This document shows positions 1 to 13,582 of a stretch of 64,000 nucleotides of DNA, piece by piece. Origin of the DNA: Nomia melanderi (Eukaryota > Arthropoda > Insecta > Hymenoptera > Halictidae); NCBI RefSeq assembly GCF_051020985.1, contig NW_027475171.1, forward strand, positions 186,001 to 250,000, given 5' to 3'. The position numbers and the translations under genes are program-made. A model generated the notes under the pieces. The model was given only the letters and a program-made list of their open reading frames with translations. It made no database searches and was not told the origin of the DNA. Numbering within the stretch: the first letter of the stretch is position 1; each line of letters begins with the position of its first letter.

Positions 1-954
1 TGCAGCGGGAACGACCTCGGACCACCAGCGGCCGAGAAAACCACCGTCTCATGGGGCCGGACACTCAGGGTCGGGGAAAAATCCAATATATATCTGGTGA
101 TATCTCGGGTGCTATTACCGATAGCGCAATGAATCAAAGTGCATTATCTGTAGGAGGCCCTGGCGCATGAATCTGTGCAGCGGTATCGACCTCGGACCAC
201 TAGGGGCCGAGAAAACCACCGACACATGGGGCCGGACACGCAGGGTCAGGGGAAAATCCAATATGTATATGGTGATATCTCGGCTGCTATTACAGATAAT
301 GCAATAAATCAAAGTGTATTGTCTGTAGGAGGCCCTGGCGCATGAATCTGTGCAGCGGGAACGACCTCGGACGACCAGGGGCCGAGAAAACCACCGTCTC
401 ATGGGTCGGACACTCAGGGTCAGGGAAAAATCCAATTTAAATCTGGTGATATCTCGGGTGCGATTACAGATAGCGCAATAAATCAATGTGCATTGTCTGC
501 AGGAGGCCCTGGCGCATGTATCTGTGCAACGGGAACGACCTCGGACCAGCAGGGGCCGAGAAAACCACCGTCTCATGGTGTCGGACTGTCAGGGTCAGGG
601 AAAAATCCAATATATATCTGGTGATATCTCGGGTGCTATTAGAGATTGCGCAATAAATCAAAGTGCATTGTCTGTAGGAGGCCCTGGCGCATGAATCTGT
701 GCAGCGGGTTCGACCTCGGACCAACAGGGGCCGAGAAAACCAGCGTCTCATGGGGCCGGACTGTCAGGGCCAGGGAAAAATCCAATATAAATCTGGTGAT
801 ATCTCGGGTGGTATTACAGATAGCTCAATGAATCAAAGTGCATTGTCTGCAGGAGGCCCTGGCGCATGAATCTGTGCAGCGGGAACGCCTTCGGACCACC
901 AGGGACCCGAGAAAACCGTCGTCTCATCGGGCTTGCCGCTCAGGGTCAGGGGAA

Positions 955-985
955 AATCCAATATATATATATGGAGATATCTCGG
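955..985 (+). repeat. Expanded TA run giving a 178-bp monomer
   Basis: The usual aatatatatctggtgatatc reads aatatatatatatggagatatc here, adding three bases. The same expansion is present near 5685-5712 in A2. Confidence 0.85.
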
Positions 986-3689
986 GTGCTATTACAGATA
1001 GCGCAATAAATCAAAGTGCATTGTCTGTAGGAGGCCCCGGCCCATGAATCTGTGCAGCGGGATCGACCTCAGACCACCAGGGGCCGAGAAAATCACCGTC
1101 TCATGGAGCCGGACTGTCAGGGTCAGGGAAAAATCCAATACATATCTGGTGATATCTCGGGTGCTATTAGAGATGGCGCAATAAATCAAAGTGCATTGTC
1201 TGCAGGAGGCCCTGGCGCATGAATCTGTGCACCGGGAACGACCTCTGACCGCCAGGGGCCGAGAAAACCACCGTCTCATGGGGTCGGACTGTCAGGGTCA
1301 GGGAAAAATCCAATATATATCTGGTGATATCTCGGGTGCTATTAGAGATAGCGCAATAAATCAAAGTGCATTGTCTGTAGGAGGCCCTGGCGCATGAATC
1401 TGTGCAGCGGGATCGACCTCGGACCACCTGGGGCCGAGAAAACCAGCGTCTCATGGGGCCGGACTGTCAGGGCCAGGGAAAAATCCAATATAAATCTGGT
1501 GATATCTCGGGTGCTATTACAGATAGCTCAATAAATCAAAGTGCATTGTCTGCAGGAGGCCCTGGCGCATGAATCTGGGCAGCGGGAACGCCTTCGGACC
1601 ACCAGGGGCCGAGAAAACTACCGTTTCATGGGGCCGGACACTCAGGGTCAGGGCAATATCCAATATATACCTGGTGATATCTCGGGTGCTATTACAGATA
1701 GCGCAATAAATCAAAGTGCATTGTCTGCAGGAGGCCCTGGCGCATGAATCTGTGCAGCGGGAACGACCTCGGACCACCAGGGGCCGAGAAAACCGCCGTC
1801 TCATGGGGTCGGACACTCAGGATCAGGTAAAAGTCCAATATAAATCTGGTGATATCTCGGGTGCTATTACAGATAGCGCAATAAATCAAAGTGCATTGTC
1901 TGCAGGAGGCCATAGCGCATGCATCTGTGCAGCGGGAACGACCTCGGACAACCAGCGGCCGAGAAAACCACAGTCTCATGGGGCCGGACACTCAGGGTCA
2001 GGGAAAAATCCAATATATATCTGGTGATATCTCGGGTGCTATTACAGATAGCGCAATAAATCAAAGTGCATTATCTGTAGAAGGCCCTGGCGCATGAATC
2101 TGTGCAGCGGGATCGACCTCGGACCACCAGGGGCCGAGAAAATGACCGTCTCATGGGGCCGGACTGTCAGGGCCAGGGAAAAATCCAATATAAATCTGGT
2201 GATATCTCGGGTGCTATTACAGATAGCTCAATAAATCAAAGTGCATTGTCTGCAGGAGGCCCTGGCGCATGAATCTGTGCAGCGGGAACGCCTTCCGACC
2301 ACCAGGGGCCGAGAAAACCAGCGTCTCATGGGGTCGGACTGTCAGGGTCAGGGAAAAATCCAATATAAATCTGGTGATATCTCGGGTGCTATTACAGATA
2401 GCACAATAAATCAAAGTGCATTGTCTGCAGGAGGTCCTGGCGCATGAATCTGTGCAGCGGGAACGTCCTCGGACCCCCGGGGGCCGAGAAAACCACCGTC
2501 TCATGGGGTCGGACACTCAGGGTCAGGGAAAAATCCAATATATATCTGGTGATATCTCGGGTGCTATTAGAGATAGCGCAACAAATCAAAGTGCATTGTC
2601 TGCAGGAGGCCCTGGCGCATGAATCTGTGCAGCGGGAACGACCTCGGACCACCAGGGGCCGATAAAACCACCGTCTCATGGGGCCCGACTGTCAGGGTCA
2701 GGGAAAAATCCAATATATATCTGGTGATATCTCGGGTGCTATTAGAGATAGCGCAATAAATCAAAGTGAATTATCTGCAGGGGGCACTGGCGCATGAATC
2801 TGAGAAGCGGAATTGACCACCGACCACGAGGGACCGAGAAAACCATCGACACGTGAGGCCGGACTGTCAGGGTCAAGGAAAAATCCAATATATATCTGGT
2901 CATATCTCGGGTGCTCTTAGGGATAGCGAAATAAACCAAAGTGCATTGTCTGCAGGAGGCCCTGGCGCATGAATCTGTGCTGCTGGAACGTCCTCGGACC
3001 ACCAGGGGCCGAGAAAACCACCGTCTCATGGGGACGGACACTCAGGATCAGGTAAAAGTCCAATATAAATCTGGTGATATCTCGGGTGCTATTACAGATA
3101 GCGCAATAAATCAAAGTGCATTGTCTGCAGGAGGCCCTGGCGCATTAATCTGTGCAGCGGGAACGACCACGGAATACCAGGGGCCGAGAAAACCACCGAC
3201 ACATGGGGCCGGCCACTCAGGGTCAGGGAAAAATCGAAAATATATCTGGTGATATCTCAGGTTCTATTAGAGATAGCGCAATAAATCAAAGTGCATTGTC
3301 TGCAGGAGGCCCTAGCGCATGAATCTGTGCAGCGGGTACGACCTCGGACCACCAGGGGCCGAGAAAACCACCGTCTCATGGGGCCGGACACTCAGGGTCA
3401 GGGCAATATCCAATATATACCTGGTGATATCTCGGGTGCTATTACAGATAGCGCAATAAATCAAAGTGCATTGTCTGCAGGAGGCCCTGGCGCATGAATC
3501 TGTGCAGCGGGAACGACCTCGGACCACCAGGGGCCGAGAAAACCACCGTCTCATGGGGCCGGACTGTCAGGATCAGGTAAAAATCCAATATAAATCTGGT
3601 GATATCTCGGGTGCTATTACAGATAGCGCGATAAATCAAAGTGCATTGTCTGCAGAAATCCCTGGCGCATGAATCTGTGCAGCAGCAAC

Positions 3690-3800
3690 GACGTCGGCAC
3701 ACCAGGGGCCAAAATAATTACAGATTTTCGGTATCCGTCACCCAAGGTCATGTAAAAATTCAGCATATATCTGGTGATATCTCGGGTGCTATTAGAGATA
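3690..3800 (+). repeat. Replacement-block monomer (A1)
   Basis: Between gggcc and aaaattcag the consensus ccgtctcatgggg...ggacactcaggg is replaced by a stretch containing attacagattttcggtatcc and gtcacccaaggtcatg. Both flanks are ordinary satellite. The A2 equivalent is near 8942-9052. Confidence 0.9.
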
Positions 3801-5681
3801 GCTCAATAAATCAAAGTGCATCGTCTGTAGGAGGCCCTTGTGCATGAACCTTTGCAGCGGGTACGACCTCGGACCACCAGAGGCCGCGAAAACCACCGTC
3901 TCATGGGGCCGGACACTCAGGGTCAGGGAAAAATCCAATACATATCTGGTGATATCTCGGGTGCTATTAGAGATAGCGCAACAAATCAAAGCGCATTGTC
4001 TGCAGGAGGCCCTAGAACATGAATCTGTGCAGCGGGATCGTCCTCGGACCACCAGGGGCCGAGAAAACTACCGTCTCATGGGGTCGGACAATCAGGGTCA
4101 AGGAAAAATCCAATATATACCTGGTGATATCTCGGGTGCTATTACAGATAGCGCAATAAATCAAAGTGCATTGTCTGCAGGAGGCCCTGGCGCATGAATC
4201 TGTGCAGCGGGAACGACCTCGGACCACCAGGGGCCGAGAAAACCACCGTCTCATGGGGCCCGACTGTCAGGGTCAGGGAAAAATCCAATATATATCTGGT
4301 GATATCTCGGGTGCTATTAGAGATAGCGCAATAAATCAAAGTGAATTATCTGCAGGGGGCACTGGTGCATGAATCTGAGAAGCGGGATTGACCACCGACC
4401 ACGAGGGACCGAGAAACCGATCGACACATGAGGCCGGACTGTCAGGGTCAAGAAAAAAACCAATATATATCTGTTGATATCTCGGGTGCTATTAGGGATA
4501 GCGAAATAAATCAAAGTGCATTGTCTGCAGGAGGCCCTGGCGCATGAATCTGTGCTGCTGGAACGACCTCGGACCACCAGGGGCCGAGAAATCCACAGTC
4601 TCATGGGGTCGGACACTCAGGATCAGGTAAAAGTCCAATATAAATCTGGTGATATCTCGGGTGCTATTACAGATAGCGCAATAAATCAAAGTGCATTGTC
4701 TGCAGGAGGCCATAGCGCACGCATCTGTGCAGCGGGAACGACCTCGGACCACCAGCGGCCGAGAAAACCACCGTCTCATGGGGCCGGACACTCAGGGTCG
4801 GGGAAAAATCCAATATATATCTGGTGTTATCTCGGGTGCTATTACCGATAGCGCAATAAATCAAAGTGCATTATCTGTAGGAGGCCCTGGCGCATGAATC
4901 TGTGCAGCGGTATCGACCTCGGACCACTAGGGGCCGAGAAAACCACCGACACATGGGGCCGGACACGCAGGGTCAGGGGAAAATCCAATATGTATATGGT
5001 GATATCTCGGCTGCTATTACAGATAATGCAATAAATCAAAGTGCATTGTCTGTAGGAGGCCCTGGCGCATGAATCTGTGCAGCGGGAACGACCTCGGACG
5101 ACCAGGGGCCGAGAAAACCACCGTCTCATGGGTCGGACACTCAGGGTCAGGGAAAAATCCAATTTAAATCTGGTGATATCTCGGGTGCGATTACAGATAG
5201 CGCAATAAATCAATGTGCATTGTCTGCAGGAGGCCCTGGCGCATGTATCTGTGCAACGGGAACGACCTCGGACCAGCAGGGGCCGAGAAAACCACCGTCT
5301 CATGGTGTCGGACTGTCAGGGTCAGGGAAAAATCCAATATATATCTGGTGATATCTCGGGTGCTATTAGAGATTGCGCAATAAATCAAAGTGCATTGTCT
5401 GTAGGAGGCCCTGGCGCATGAATCTGTGCAGCGGGTTCGACCTCGGACCAACAGGGGCCGAGAAAACCAGCGTCTCATGGGGCCGGACTGTCAGGGCCAG
5501 GGAAAAATCCAATATAAATCTGGTGATATCTCGGGTGGTATTACAGATAGCTCAATGAATCAAAGTGCATTGTCTGCAGGAGGCCCTGGCGCATGAATCT
5601 GTGCAGCGGGAACGCCTTCGGACCACCAGGGACCCGAGAAAACCGTCGTCTCATGGGGCTTGCCGCTCAGGGTCAGGGGAA

Positions 5682-5712
5682 AATCCAATATATATATATG
5701 GAGATATCTCGG
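5682..5712 (+). repeat. Expanded TA run giving a 178-bp monomer (A2 copy)
   Basis: Same length change as at 955-985, 4727 bp away. Confidence 0.85.
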
Positions 5713-6267
5713 GTGCTATTACAGATAGCGCAATAAATCAAAGTGCATTGTCTGTAGGAGGCCCCGGCCCATGAATCTGTGCAGCGGGATCGACCTCAGA
5801 CCACCAGGGGCCGAGAAAATCACCGTCTCATGGAGCCGGACTGTCAGGGTCAGGGAAAAATCCAATACATATCTGGTGATATCTCGGGTGCTATTAGAGA
5901 TGGCGCAATAAATCAAAGTGCATTGTCTGCAGGAGGCCCTGGCGCATGAATCTGTGCACCGGGAACGACCTCTGACCGCCAGGGGCCGAGAAAACCACCG
6001 TCTCATGGGGTCGGACTGTCAGGGTCAGGGAAAAATCCAATATATATCTGGTGATATCTCGGGTGCTATTAGAGATAGCGCAATAAATCAAAGTGCATTG
6101 TCTGTAGGAGGCCCTGGCGCATGAATCTGTGCAGCGGGATCGACCTCGGACCACCTGGGGCCGAGAAAACCAGCGTCTCATGGGGCCGGACTGTCAGGGC
6201 CAGGGAAAAATCCAATATAAATCTGGTGATATCTCGGGTGCTATTACAGATAGCTCAATAAATCAAA

Positions 6268-7317
6268 GTGCATTGTCTGCAGGAGGCCCTGGCGCATGAA
6301 TCTGGGCAGCGGGAACGCCTTCGGACCACCAGGGGCCGAGAAAACTACCGTTTCATGGGGCCGGACACTCAGGGTCAGGGCAATATCCAATATATACCTG
6401 GTGATATCTCGGGTGCTATTACAGATAGCGCAATAAATCAAAGTGCATTGTCTGCAGGAGGCCCTGGCGCATGAATCTGTGCAGCGGGAACGACCTCGGA
6501 CCACCAGGGGCCGAGAAAACCGCCGTCTCATGGGGTCGGACACTCAGGATCAGGTAAAAGTCCAATATAAATCTGGTGATATCTCGGGTGCTATTACAGA
6601 TAGCGCAATAAATCAAAGTGCATTGTCTGCAGGAGGCCATAGCGCATGCATCTGTGCAGCGGGAACGACCTCGGACAACCAGCGGCCGAGAAAACCACAG
6701 TCTCATGGGGCCGGACACTCAGGGTCAGGGAAAAATCCAATATATATCTGGTGATATCTCGGGTGCTATTACAGATAGCGCAATAAATCAAAGTGCATTG
6801 TCTGCAGGAGGCCCTGGCGCATGAATCTGGGCAGCGGGAACGCCTTCGGACCACCAGGGGCCGAGAAAACTACCGTTTCATGGGGCCGGACACTCAGGGT
6901 CAGGGCAATATCCAATATATACCTGGTGATATCTCGGGTGCTATTACAGATAGCGCAATAAATCAAAGTGCATTGTCTGCAGGAGGCCCTGGCGCATGAA
7001 TCTGTGCAGCGGGAACGACCTCGGACCACCAGGGGCCGAGAAAACCGCCGTCTCATGGGGTCGGACACTCAGGATCAGGTAAAAGTCCAATATAAATCTG
7101 GTGATATCTCGGGTGCTATTACAGATAGCGCAATAAATCAAAGTGCATTGTCTGCAGGAGGCCATAGCGCATGCATCTGTGCAGCGGGAACGACCTCGGA
7201 CAACCAGCGGCCGAGAAAACCACAGTCTCATGGGGCCGGACACTCAGGGTCAGGGAAAAATCCAATATATATCTGGTGATATCTCGGGTGCTATTACAGA
7301 TAGCGCAATAAATCAAA
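6268..7317 (+). repeat. Three-monomer tandem duplication inside A2 (2 x 525 bp)
   Basis: Bases 6268-6792 and 6793-7317 carry the same three monomers in the same order. They are recognised by gaatctgggcagcgggaac, then caggatcaggtaaaagtcc, then gcatgcatctgtgcagc. A1 has this trio once, near 1541-2065. The junction falls at an ordinary monomer position with no inserted sequence, as expected from unequal exchange in register. Confidence 0.92.
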
Positions 7318-8941
7318 GTGCATTATCTGTAGAAGGCCCTGGCGCATGAATCTGTGCAGCGGGATCGACCTCGGACCACCAGGGGCCGAGAAAATGACCG
7401 TCTCATGGGGCCGGACTGTCAGGGCCAGGGAAAAATCCAATATAAATCTGGTGATATCTCGGGTGCTATTACAGATAGCTCAATAAATCAAAGTGCATTG
7501 TCTGCAGGAGGCCCTGGCGCATGAATCTGTGCAGCGGGAACGCCTTCCGACCACCAGGGGCCGAGAAAACCAGCGTCTCATGGGGTCGGACTGTCAGGGT
7601 CAGGGAAAAATCCAATATAAATCTGGTGATATCTCGGGTGCTATTACAGATAGCACAATAAATCAAAGTGCATTGTCTGCAGGAGGTCCTGGCGCATGAA
7701 TCTGTGCAGCGGGAACGTCCTCGGACCCCCGGGGGCCGAGAAAACCACCGTCTCATGGGGTCGGACACTCAGGGTCAGGGAAAAATCCAATATATATCTG
7801 GTGATATCTCGGGTGCTATTAGAGATAGCGCAACAAATCAAAGTGCATTGTCTGCAGGAGGCCCTGGCGCATGAATCTGTGCAGCGGGAACGACCTCGGA
7901 CCACCAGGGGCCGATAAAACCACCGTCTCATGGGGCCCGACTGTCAGGGTCAGGGAAAAATCCAATATATATCTGGTGATATCTCGGGTGCTATTAGAGA
8001 TAGCGCAATAAATCAAAGTGAATTATCTGCAGGGGGCACTTGCGCATGAATCTGAGAAGCGGAATTGACCACCGACCACGAGGGACCGAGAAAACCATCG
8101 ACACGTGAGGCCGGACTGTCAGGGTCAAGGAAAAATCCAATATATATCTGGTCATATCTCGGGTGCTCTTAGGGATAGCGAAATAAACCAAAGTGCATTG
8201 TCTGCAGGAGGCCCTGGCGCATGAATCTGTGCTGCTGGAACGTCCTCGGACCACCAGGGGCCGAGAAAACCACCGTCTCATGGGGACGGACACTCAGGAT
8301 CAGGTAAAAGTCCAATATAAATCTGGTGATATCTCGGGTGCTATTACAGATAGCGCAATAAATCAAAGTGCATTGTCTGCAGGAGGCCCTGGCGCATTAA
8401 TCTGTGCAGCGGGAACGACCACGGAATACCAGGGGCCGAGAAAACCACCGACACATGGGGCCGGCCACTCAGGGTCAGGGAAAAATCGAAAATATATCTG
8501 GTGATATCTCAGGTTCTATTAGAGATAGCGCAATAAATCAAAGTGCATTGTCTGCAGGAGGCCCTAGCGCATGAATCTGTGCAGCGGGTACGACCTCGGA
8601 CCGCCAGGGGCCGAGAAAACCACCGTCTCATGGGGCCGGACACTCAGGGTCAGGGCAATATCCAATATATACCTGGTGATATCTCGGGTGCTATTACAGA
8701 TAGCGCAATAAATCAAAGTGCATTGTCTGCAGGAGGCCCTGGCGCATGAATCTGTGCAGCGGGAACGACCTCGGACCACCAGGGGCCGAGAAAACCACCG
8801 TCTCATGGGGCCGGACTGTCAGGATCAGGTAAAAATCCAATATAAATCTGGTGATATCTCGGGTGCTATTACAGATAGCGCGATAAATCAAAGTGCATTG
8901 TCTGCAGAAATCCCTGGCGCATGAATCTGTGCAGCAGCAAC

Positions 8942-9052
8942 GACGTCGGCACACCAGGGGCCAAAATAATTACAGATTTTCGGTATCCGTCACCCAAGGT
9001 CATGTAAAAATTCAGCATATATCTGGTGATATCTCGGGTGCTATTAGAGATA
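8942..9052 (+). repeat. Replacement-block monomer (A2)
   Basis: Same variant and position within the HOR as 3690-3800. It contains tttcggtatccgtcaccc and the preceding gtctgcagaaatccc. Confidence 0.9.
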
Positions 9053-9979
9053 GCTCAATAAATCAAAGTGCATCGTCTGTAGGAGGCCCTTGTGCATGAA
9101 CCTTTGCAGCGGGTACGACCTCGGACCACCAGAGGCCGCGAAAACCACCGTCTCATGGGGCCGGACACTCAGGGTCAGGGAAAAATCCAATACATATCTG
9201 GTGATATCTCGGGTGCTATTAGAGATAGCGCAACAAATCAAAGCGCATTGTCTGCAGGAGGCCCTAGAACATGAATCTGTGCAGCGGGATCGTCCTCGGA
9301 CCACCAGGGGCCGAGAAAACTACCGTCTCATGGGGTCGGACATTCAGGGTCAAGGAAAAATCCAATATATACCTGGTGATATCTCGGGTGCTATTACAGA
9401 TAGCGCAATAAATCAAAGTGCATTGTCTGCAGGAGGCCCTGGCGCATGAATCTGTGCAGCGGGAACGACCTCGGACCACCAGGGGCCGAGAAAACCACCG
9501 TCTCATGGGGCCCGACTGTCAGGGTCAGGGAAAAATCCAATATATATCTGGTGATATCTCGGGTGCTATTAGAGATAGCGCAATAAATCAAAGTGAATTA
9601 TCTGCAGGGGGCACTGGCGCATGAATCTGAGAAGCGGGATTGACCACCGACCACGAGGGACCGAGAAACCGATCGACACATGAGGGCGGACTGTCAGGGT
9701 CAAGAAAAAAACCAATATATATCTGTTGATATCTCGGGTGCTATTAGGGATAGCGAAATTAATCAAAGTGCATTGTCTGCAGGAGGCCCTGGCGCATGAA
9801 TCTGTGCTGCTGGAACGACCTCGGACCACCAGGGGCCGAGAAAACCACAGTCTCATGGGGTCGGACACTCAGGATCAGGTAAAAGTCCAATATAAATCTG
9901 GTGATATCTCGGGTGCTATTACAGATAGCGCAATAAATCAAAGTGCATTGTCTGCAGGAGGCCATAGCGCACGCATCTG

Positions 9980-10225
9980 TGCAGCGGGAACGACCTCGGA
10001 CCACCAGCGGCCGAGAAAACCACCGTCTCATGGGGCCGGACACTCAGGGTCGGGGAAAAATCCAATATATATCTGGTGATATCTCGGGTGCTATTACCGA
10101 TAGCGCACTAAATCAAAGTGCATTATCTGTAGGAGGCCCTGGCGCATGAATCTGTGCAGCGGTATCGACCTCGGACCACTAGGGGCCGAGAAAACCACCG
10201 ACACATGGGGCCGGACACTCATGGT
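9980..10225 (+). repeat. Block A HOR, truncated third copy
   Basis: After A2 the sequence restarts the unit (cagcggccgag, cagggtcgggg, then gcagcggtatcgacc and gaccactagggg). It follows A1 and A2 for about 1.4 monomers. It departs near 10225, where A1 reads gacacgcagggtcagg and this copy reads gacactcatggtcagg. A different monomer follows (ctcttacagatagcgcac). Confidence 0.8.
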
Positions 10226-13200
10226 CAGGTAAAAATCCAATATATATCTGGTGATATCTCGGGTGCTCTTACAGATAGCGCACTAAACCAAAGTGAATTA
10301 TCTGCAGGGGGCCCTGGCGCATGAATCTGTGCAGCGGGAACGACCTCGGAATACCAGGGGCCGAGAAAACCACCGACACATGCGGCCGGCCACTAAGGGT
10401 CAGGGAAAAATCGAATATATATCTGGTGATATCTCAGGTTCTATTAGAGATAGCGCAATAAATCAAAGTGCATTGTCTGCAGGAGTCCCTGGCGCATGAA
10501 TCAGTGCAGCGGGATCGACCTCGGACCTCCGGGGGCCGAGAAAATCACCGTCACATGGGGCCGGACTGTCAGGGTCAGGGAAAAATCCAATATATATCTG
10601 GTGATATCTCGGGTGCTCTTAGAGATAGCGCAATAAATCAAAGGGCATTGTCTGTAGGAGGCCCTGGCGCATGAATCCGTGCAGCGGAAACGACCTCGGA
10701 CCACCAGGGGCCGAGAAAACTACCGTCTCATGGGGCCGGACACTCAGGGTCAGGGGTAAATCCAATATATATATGGTGATATCTCGGGCGCTATTACAGA
10801 TAGCGCAATAAATCAAAGTGCATTGTCTGCAGGAGGCCCTGGCGCATGGATCTGTGCAGCGGGATCGACCTCGGACCACGAGGGACCGAGAAAACCATCG
10901 ACACATGGCGCCGGACTGTCATGGTCAAGGAAAAATCCAATATATATCTGGTGATATCTCGGGTGCTATTAGAGATAGCGAAATAAATCAAAGTGCATTG
11001 TCTGCAGGAGGCCCTGGCGCATGAATCTGTGCAGCGGGATCGACCTCGGACCACCAGGGGCCGAGAAAACCACCGTCTCATGGGGCCGGACACTCCGGGT
11101 CAGGGGTAAATCCAATATATATATGGTGATATCTCGGGTGCTATTACAGATAGCGCAATAAATCAAAGTGCATTGTCTGTAGGAGGCCCTGGCGCATGAA
11201 TCTCTGCAGCGGGATCGACCTCGGACCACCAGGGGTCGAGAAAGCCACCGTCTCATGGAGCCGGACACTCAGGGTCAGGGAAAAATCCAATATATCTCGG
11301 GTGATATCTCGGGTGCTATTAGAGATAGCGCAATAAACCAAAGTGCATTGTCTGTAGGAGGCCCTGGCGCATGAATCTGTGCAGCGGGAACGACCTCGGA
11401 CCACCAGGGGCCGAGAAAACCACCGTCTCATGGGGTCGGACACTCAGGGACAGGGGAAAATCCAATATATATGTGGTGATATCTCGGCTGCTATTAGAGA
11501 TAGCGCAATAAATCAAAGTGCATTGTCTGTAGGAGACCCTGGCGCATGAATCTGTGCAGCGGGAACGAGCTCGGACCACCAGGGGCCGAGAAAACCACCG
11601 TCTCATGTGGTCGGACTGTCAGGGTCAGTGAAAAATCCAATATATATCAGGTGATATCTCGGGCGCTATTAGAGATAGCGCAATAAATCAAAGTGCACTG
11701 TCTGCAGGAGGCCCTAGCGCATGAATCTGTGCAGCGGGAAAGACCTTGGGCCACCAGGGGCCGAGAAAACTACCGTCTCATGGGGCCGGACACTCAGAGT
11801 CAGGGGTAAATCCAAAATATATATGGTGATATCTCGGGCGCTATTACAGATAGCGCAATAAATCAAAGTGCATTGTCTGCAGGCGGCCCTGGCGCATGGA
11901 TCTGTGCAGCGGGATCGACCTCGGACCACGAGGGACCGAGAGAACCATCGACACATGGCGCCGGACTGTCAGAGTCAAGGAAAAATCCAATATATATCTG
12001 GTGATATCTCGGGTGCTATTAGAGATAGCGAAATAAATCAAAGTGCATTGTCTGCAGGAGGCCCTGGCGCATGAATCTGTGCAGCGGGAACGACCTCTGA
12101 CCACCAGGGGCCGAGAAAACCACCGTCTCATGGAGCCGGACACTCAGGGTCAGGGAAAAATCCAATATATCTCGGGTGATATCTCGGTTGCTATTAGAGA
12201 TAGCGCAATAAACCAAAGTGCATTGTCTGTAGGAGGCCCTGGCGCATGAATCTGTGCAGCGGGAATGACCTCGGACCACCAGGGGCCGAGATAACCACCG
12301 TCTCATGTGGTCGGACTGTCAGGTTCAGGGAAAAATCCAATATATATCAGGTGATATCTCGGGCGCTATTAGAGATAGCGCAATAAATCAAAGTGCACTG
12401 TCTGCAGGAGGCCCTAGCGCATGAATCTGTGCAGCGGGAAAGACCTTGGTCCACCAGGGGCCGAGAAAACTACCGTCTCATGGGGCCGGACACTCAGGGT
12501 CAGGGGTAAATCCAATATATATATGGTGATATCTCGGGCGCTATTACAGATAGCGCAATAAATCAAAGTGCATTGTCTGCAGGAGGCCCTGGCGCATGGA
12601 TCTGTGCAGCGGGATCGACCTCGGACCACGAGGGACCGAGAAAACCATCGGCACTTGGGGCCGGAATGTCTGGGTCAGGGAAGAATCCAATATATCTGTG
12701 GTGATATCTCGGCTGCTATTAGACATAGCGCAATAAATCAAAGTGCATTGTCTGTAGGAGGCCCTGGCGCATGAATTTGTGCAGCGGGATCGACCTCGGA
12801 CCTCCGGGGGCCGAGAAAATCACCGTCACATGGGGCCGGACTGTCAGGGTTAGGGAAAAATCCAATATATATCTGGTGATATCTCGGGTGCTCTTACAGA
12901 TAGCGCAATAAATCAAAGGGCATTGTCTGTAGGAGGCCCTGGCGCATGAATCCGTGCAGCGGAAACGACCTCGGACCACCAGGGGCCGAGAAAACTACCG
13001 TCTCATGGGGCCGGACACTCAGGGTCAGGGGTAAATCCAATATATATATGGTGATATCTCGGGCGCTATTACAGATAGCGCAATAAATCAAAGTGCATTG
13101 TCTGCAGGAGGCCCTGGCGCATGGATCTGTGCAGCGGGATCGACCTCGGACCACGAGGGACCGAGAAAACCATCGACACATGGCGCCGGACTGTCATGGT

Positions 13201-13500
13201 CAAGGAAAAATCCAATATATATCTGGTGATATCTCGGGTGCTATTAGAGATAGCGAAATAAATCAAAGTGCATTGTCTGCAGGAGGCCCTGGCGCATGAA
13301 TCTGTGCAGCGGGATCGACCTCGGACCACCAGGGGCCGAGAAAACTACCGTCTCATGGGGCCGGACACTCAGGGTCAGGGAAAAATCCAATATAAATCTG
13401 GTGATATCTCAGGTGCTATTACAGATAGCGCAATAAATCAAAGTGCATTGTCTGTAGGAGGCCTTTGCGCACGAATCTGTGCAGCGGGATCGACCTCGGA
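10226..13500 (+). repeat. Block B: 13-monomer (2275 bp) spacing with nested duplications
   Basis: Bases about 10505-11070 recur at about 12780-13345, 2275 bp apart, sharing gacctccgggggccgag, gaatccgtgcagcgg, catggatctgtgc and acatggcgccgg. The marker caggggtaaa occurs at 10751, 11101, 11801, 12501 and 13026. Its spacings are 350, 700, 700 and 525 bp, so 2-, 4- and 3-monomer steps are nested inside the larger spacing. Monomers with gcactgtctgcagg and agaccttgg are specific to this block, apart from a stray copy near 16500-16690. Confidence 0.85.
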
Positions 13501-13582
13501 CCACCAGGGGCCGAGAAAATCACCGTCCCATGGGGCCGGACACTCAGGGACAGGGGAAAATCCAATATATATGTGGTGATAT

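Larger units (their letters stand above)
1..4727 (+). repeat. Block A HOR, copy A1 (27 monomers, 4727 bp)
   Basis: Sequence from base 1 reappears from base 4728 at an offset of 4727 bp. That equals 25 monomers of 175, one of 174 (a G lost near 402) and one of 178 (TA expansion at 960-972). The odd-length monomers, the replacement-block monomer near 3700-3790 and the ctgagaagcgg monomers near 2795 and 4371 recur in the same order in copy A2. About a dozen single-base differences were noticed between A1 and A2, implying well over 99% identity. The true left edge may lie outside the window. Confidence 0.93.
4728..9979 (+). repeat. Block A HOR, copy A2 (30 monomers, 5252 bp, with internal gain)
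   Basis: This copy aligns with A1 at an offset of 4727 up to about 6790 and at 5252 after about 7318. The 525-bp change is an extra tandem copy of three monomers. Differences from A1 include ctcatcggg (928) against ctcatgggg (5655), caccagg against cgccagg near 8603, and acaatcagg against acattcagg near 9342. The close match indicates recent duplication or strong homogenisation. Confidence 0.93.

Noticed and set aside
111..130. TATA-like element (aatatatat) in each monomer as a promoter
   Set aside because: It is simply the AT-rich part of the repeat. No initiator, transcript or gene lies downstream.
115..576. Long minus-strand open frame (153 codons), repeated at 4842-5303, and hundreds of 65-158-codon frames on both strands
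   Set aside because: They recur at the satellite period, overlap on both strands and in several frames, and differ by the same substitutions as the DNA. Because 175 is not a multiple of three, the frame rotates every monomer. The longer ones exist where a 1-bp indel shifts frame, as here with the 174-bp monomer. No coding constraint, start context or known domain is visible.
955..985. TA run as a microsatellite of interest
   Set aside because: The gain is only three bases and is shared by both Block A copies. It is an ordinary length variant.
3690..3800. Replacement block as a small transposon insertion
   Set aside because: The monomer length is unchanged, there is no target-site duplication or terminal repeat, and the block substitutes for consensus sequence instead of adding to it.
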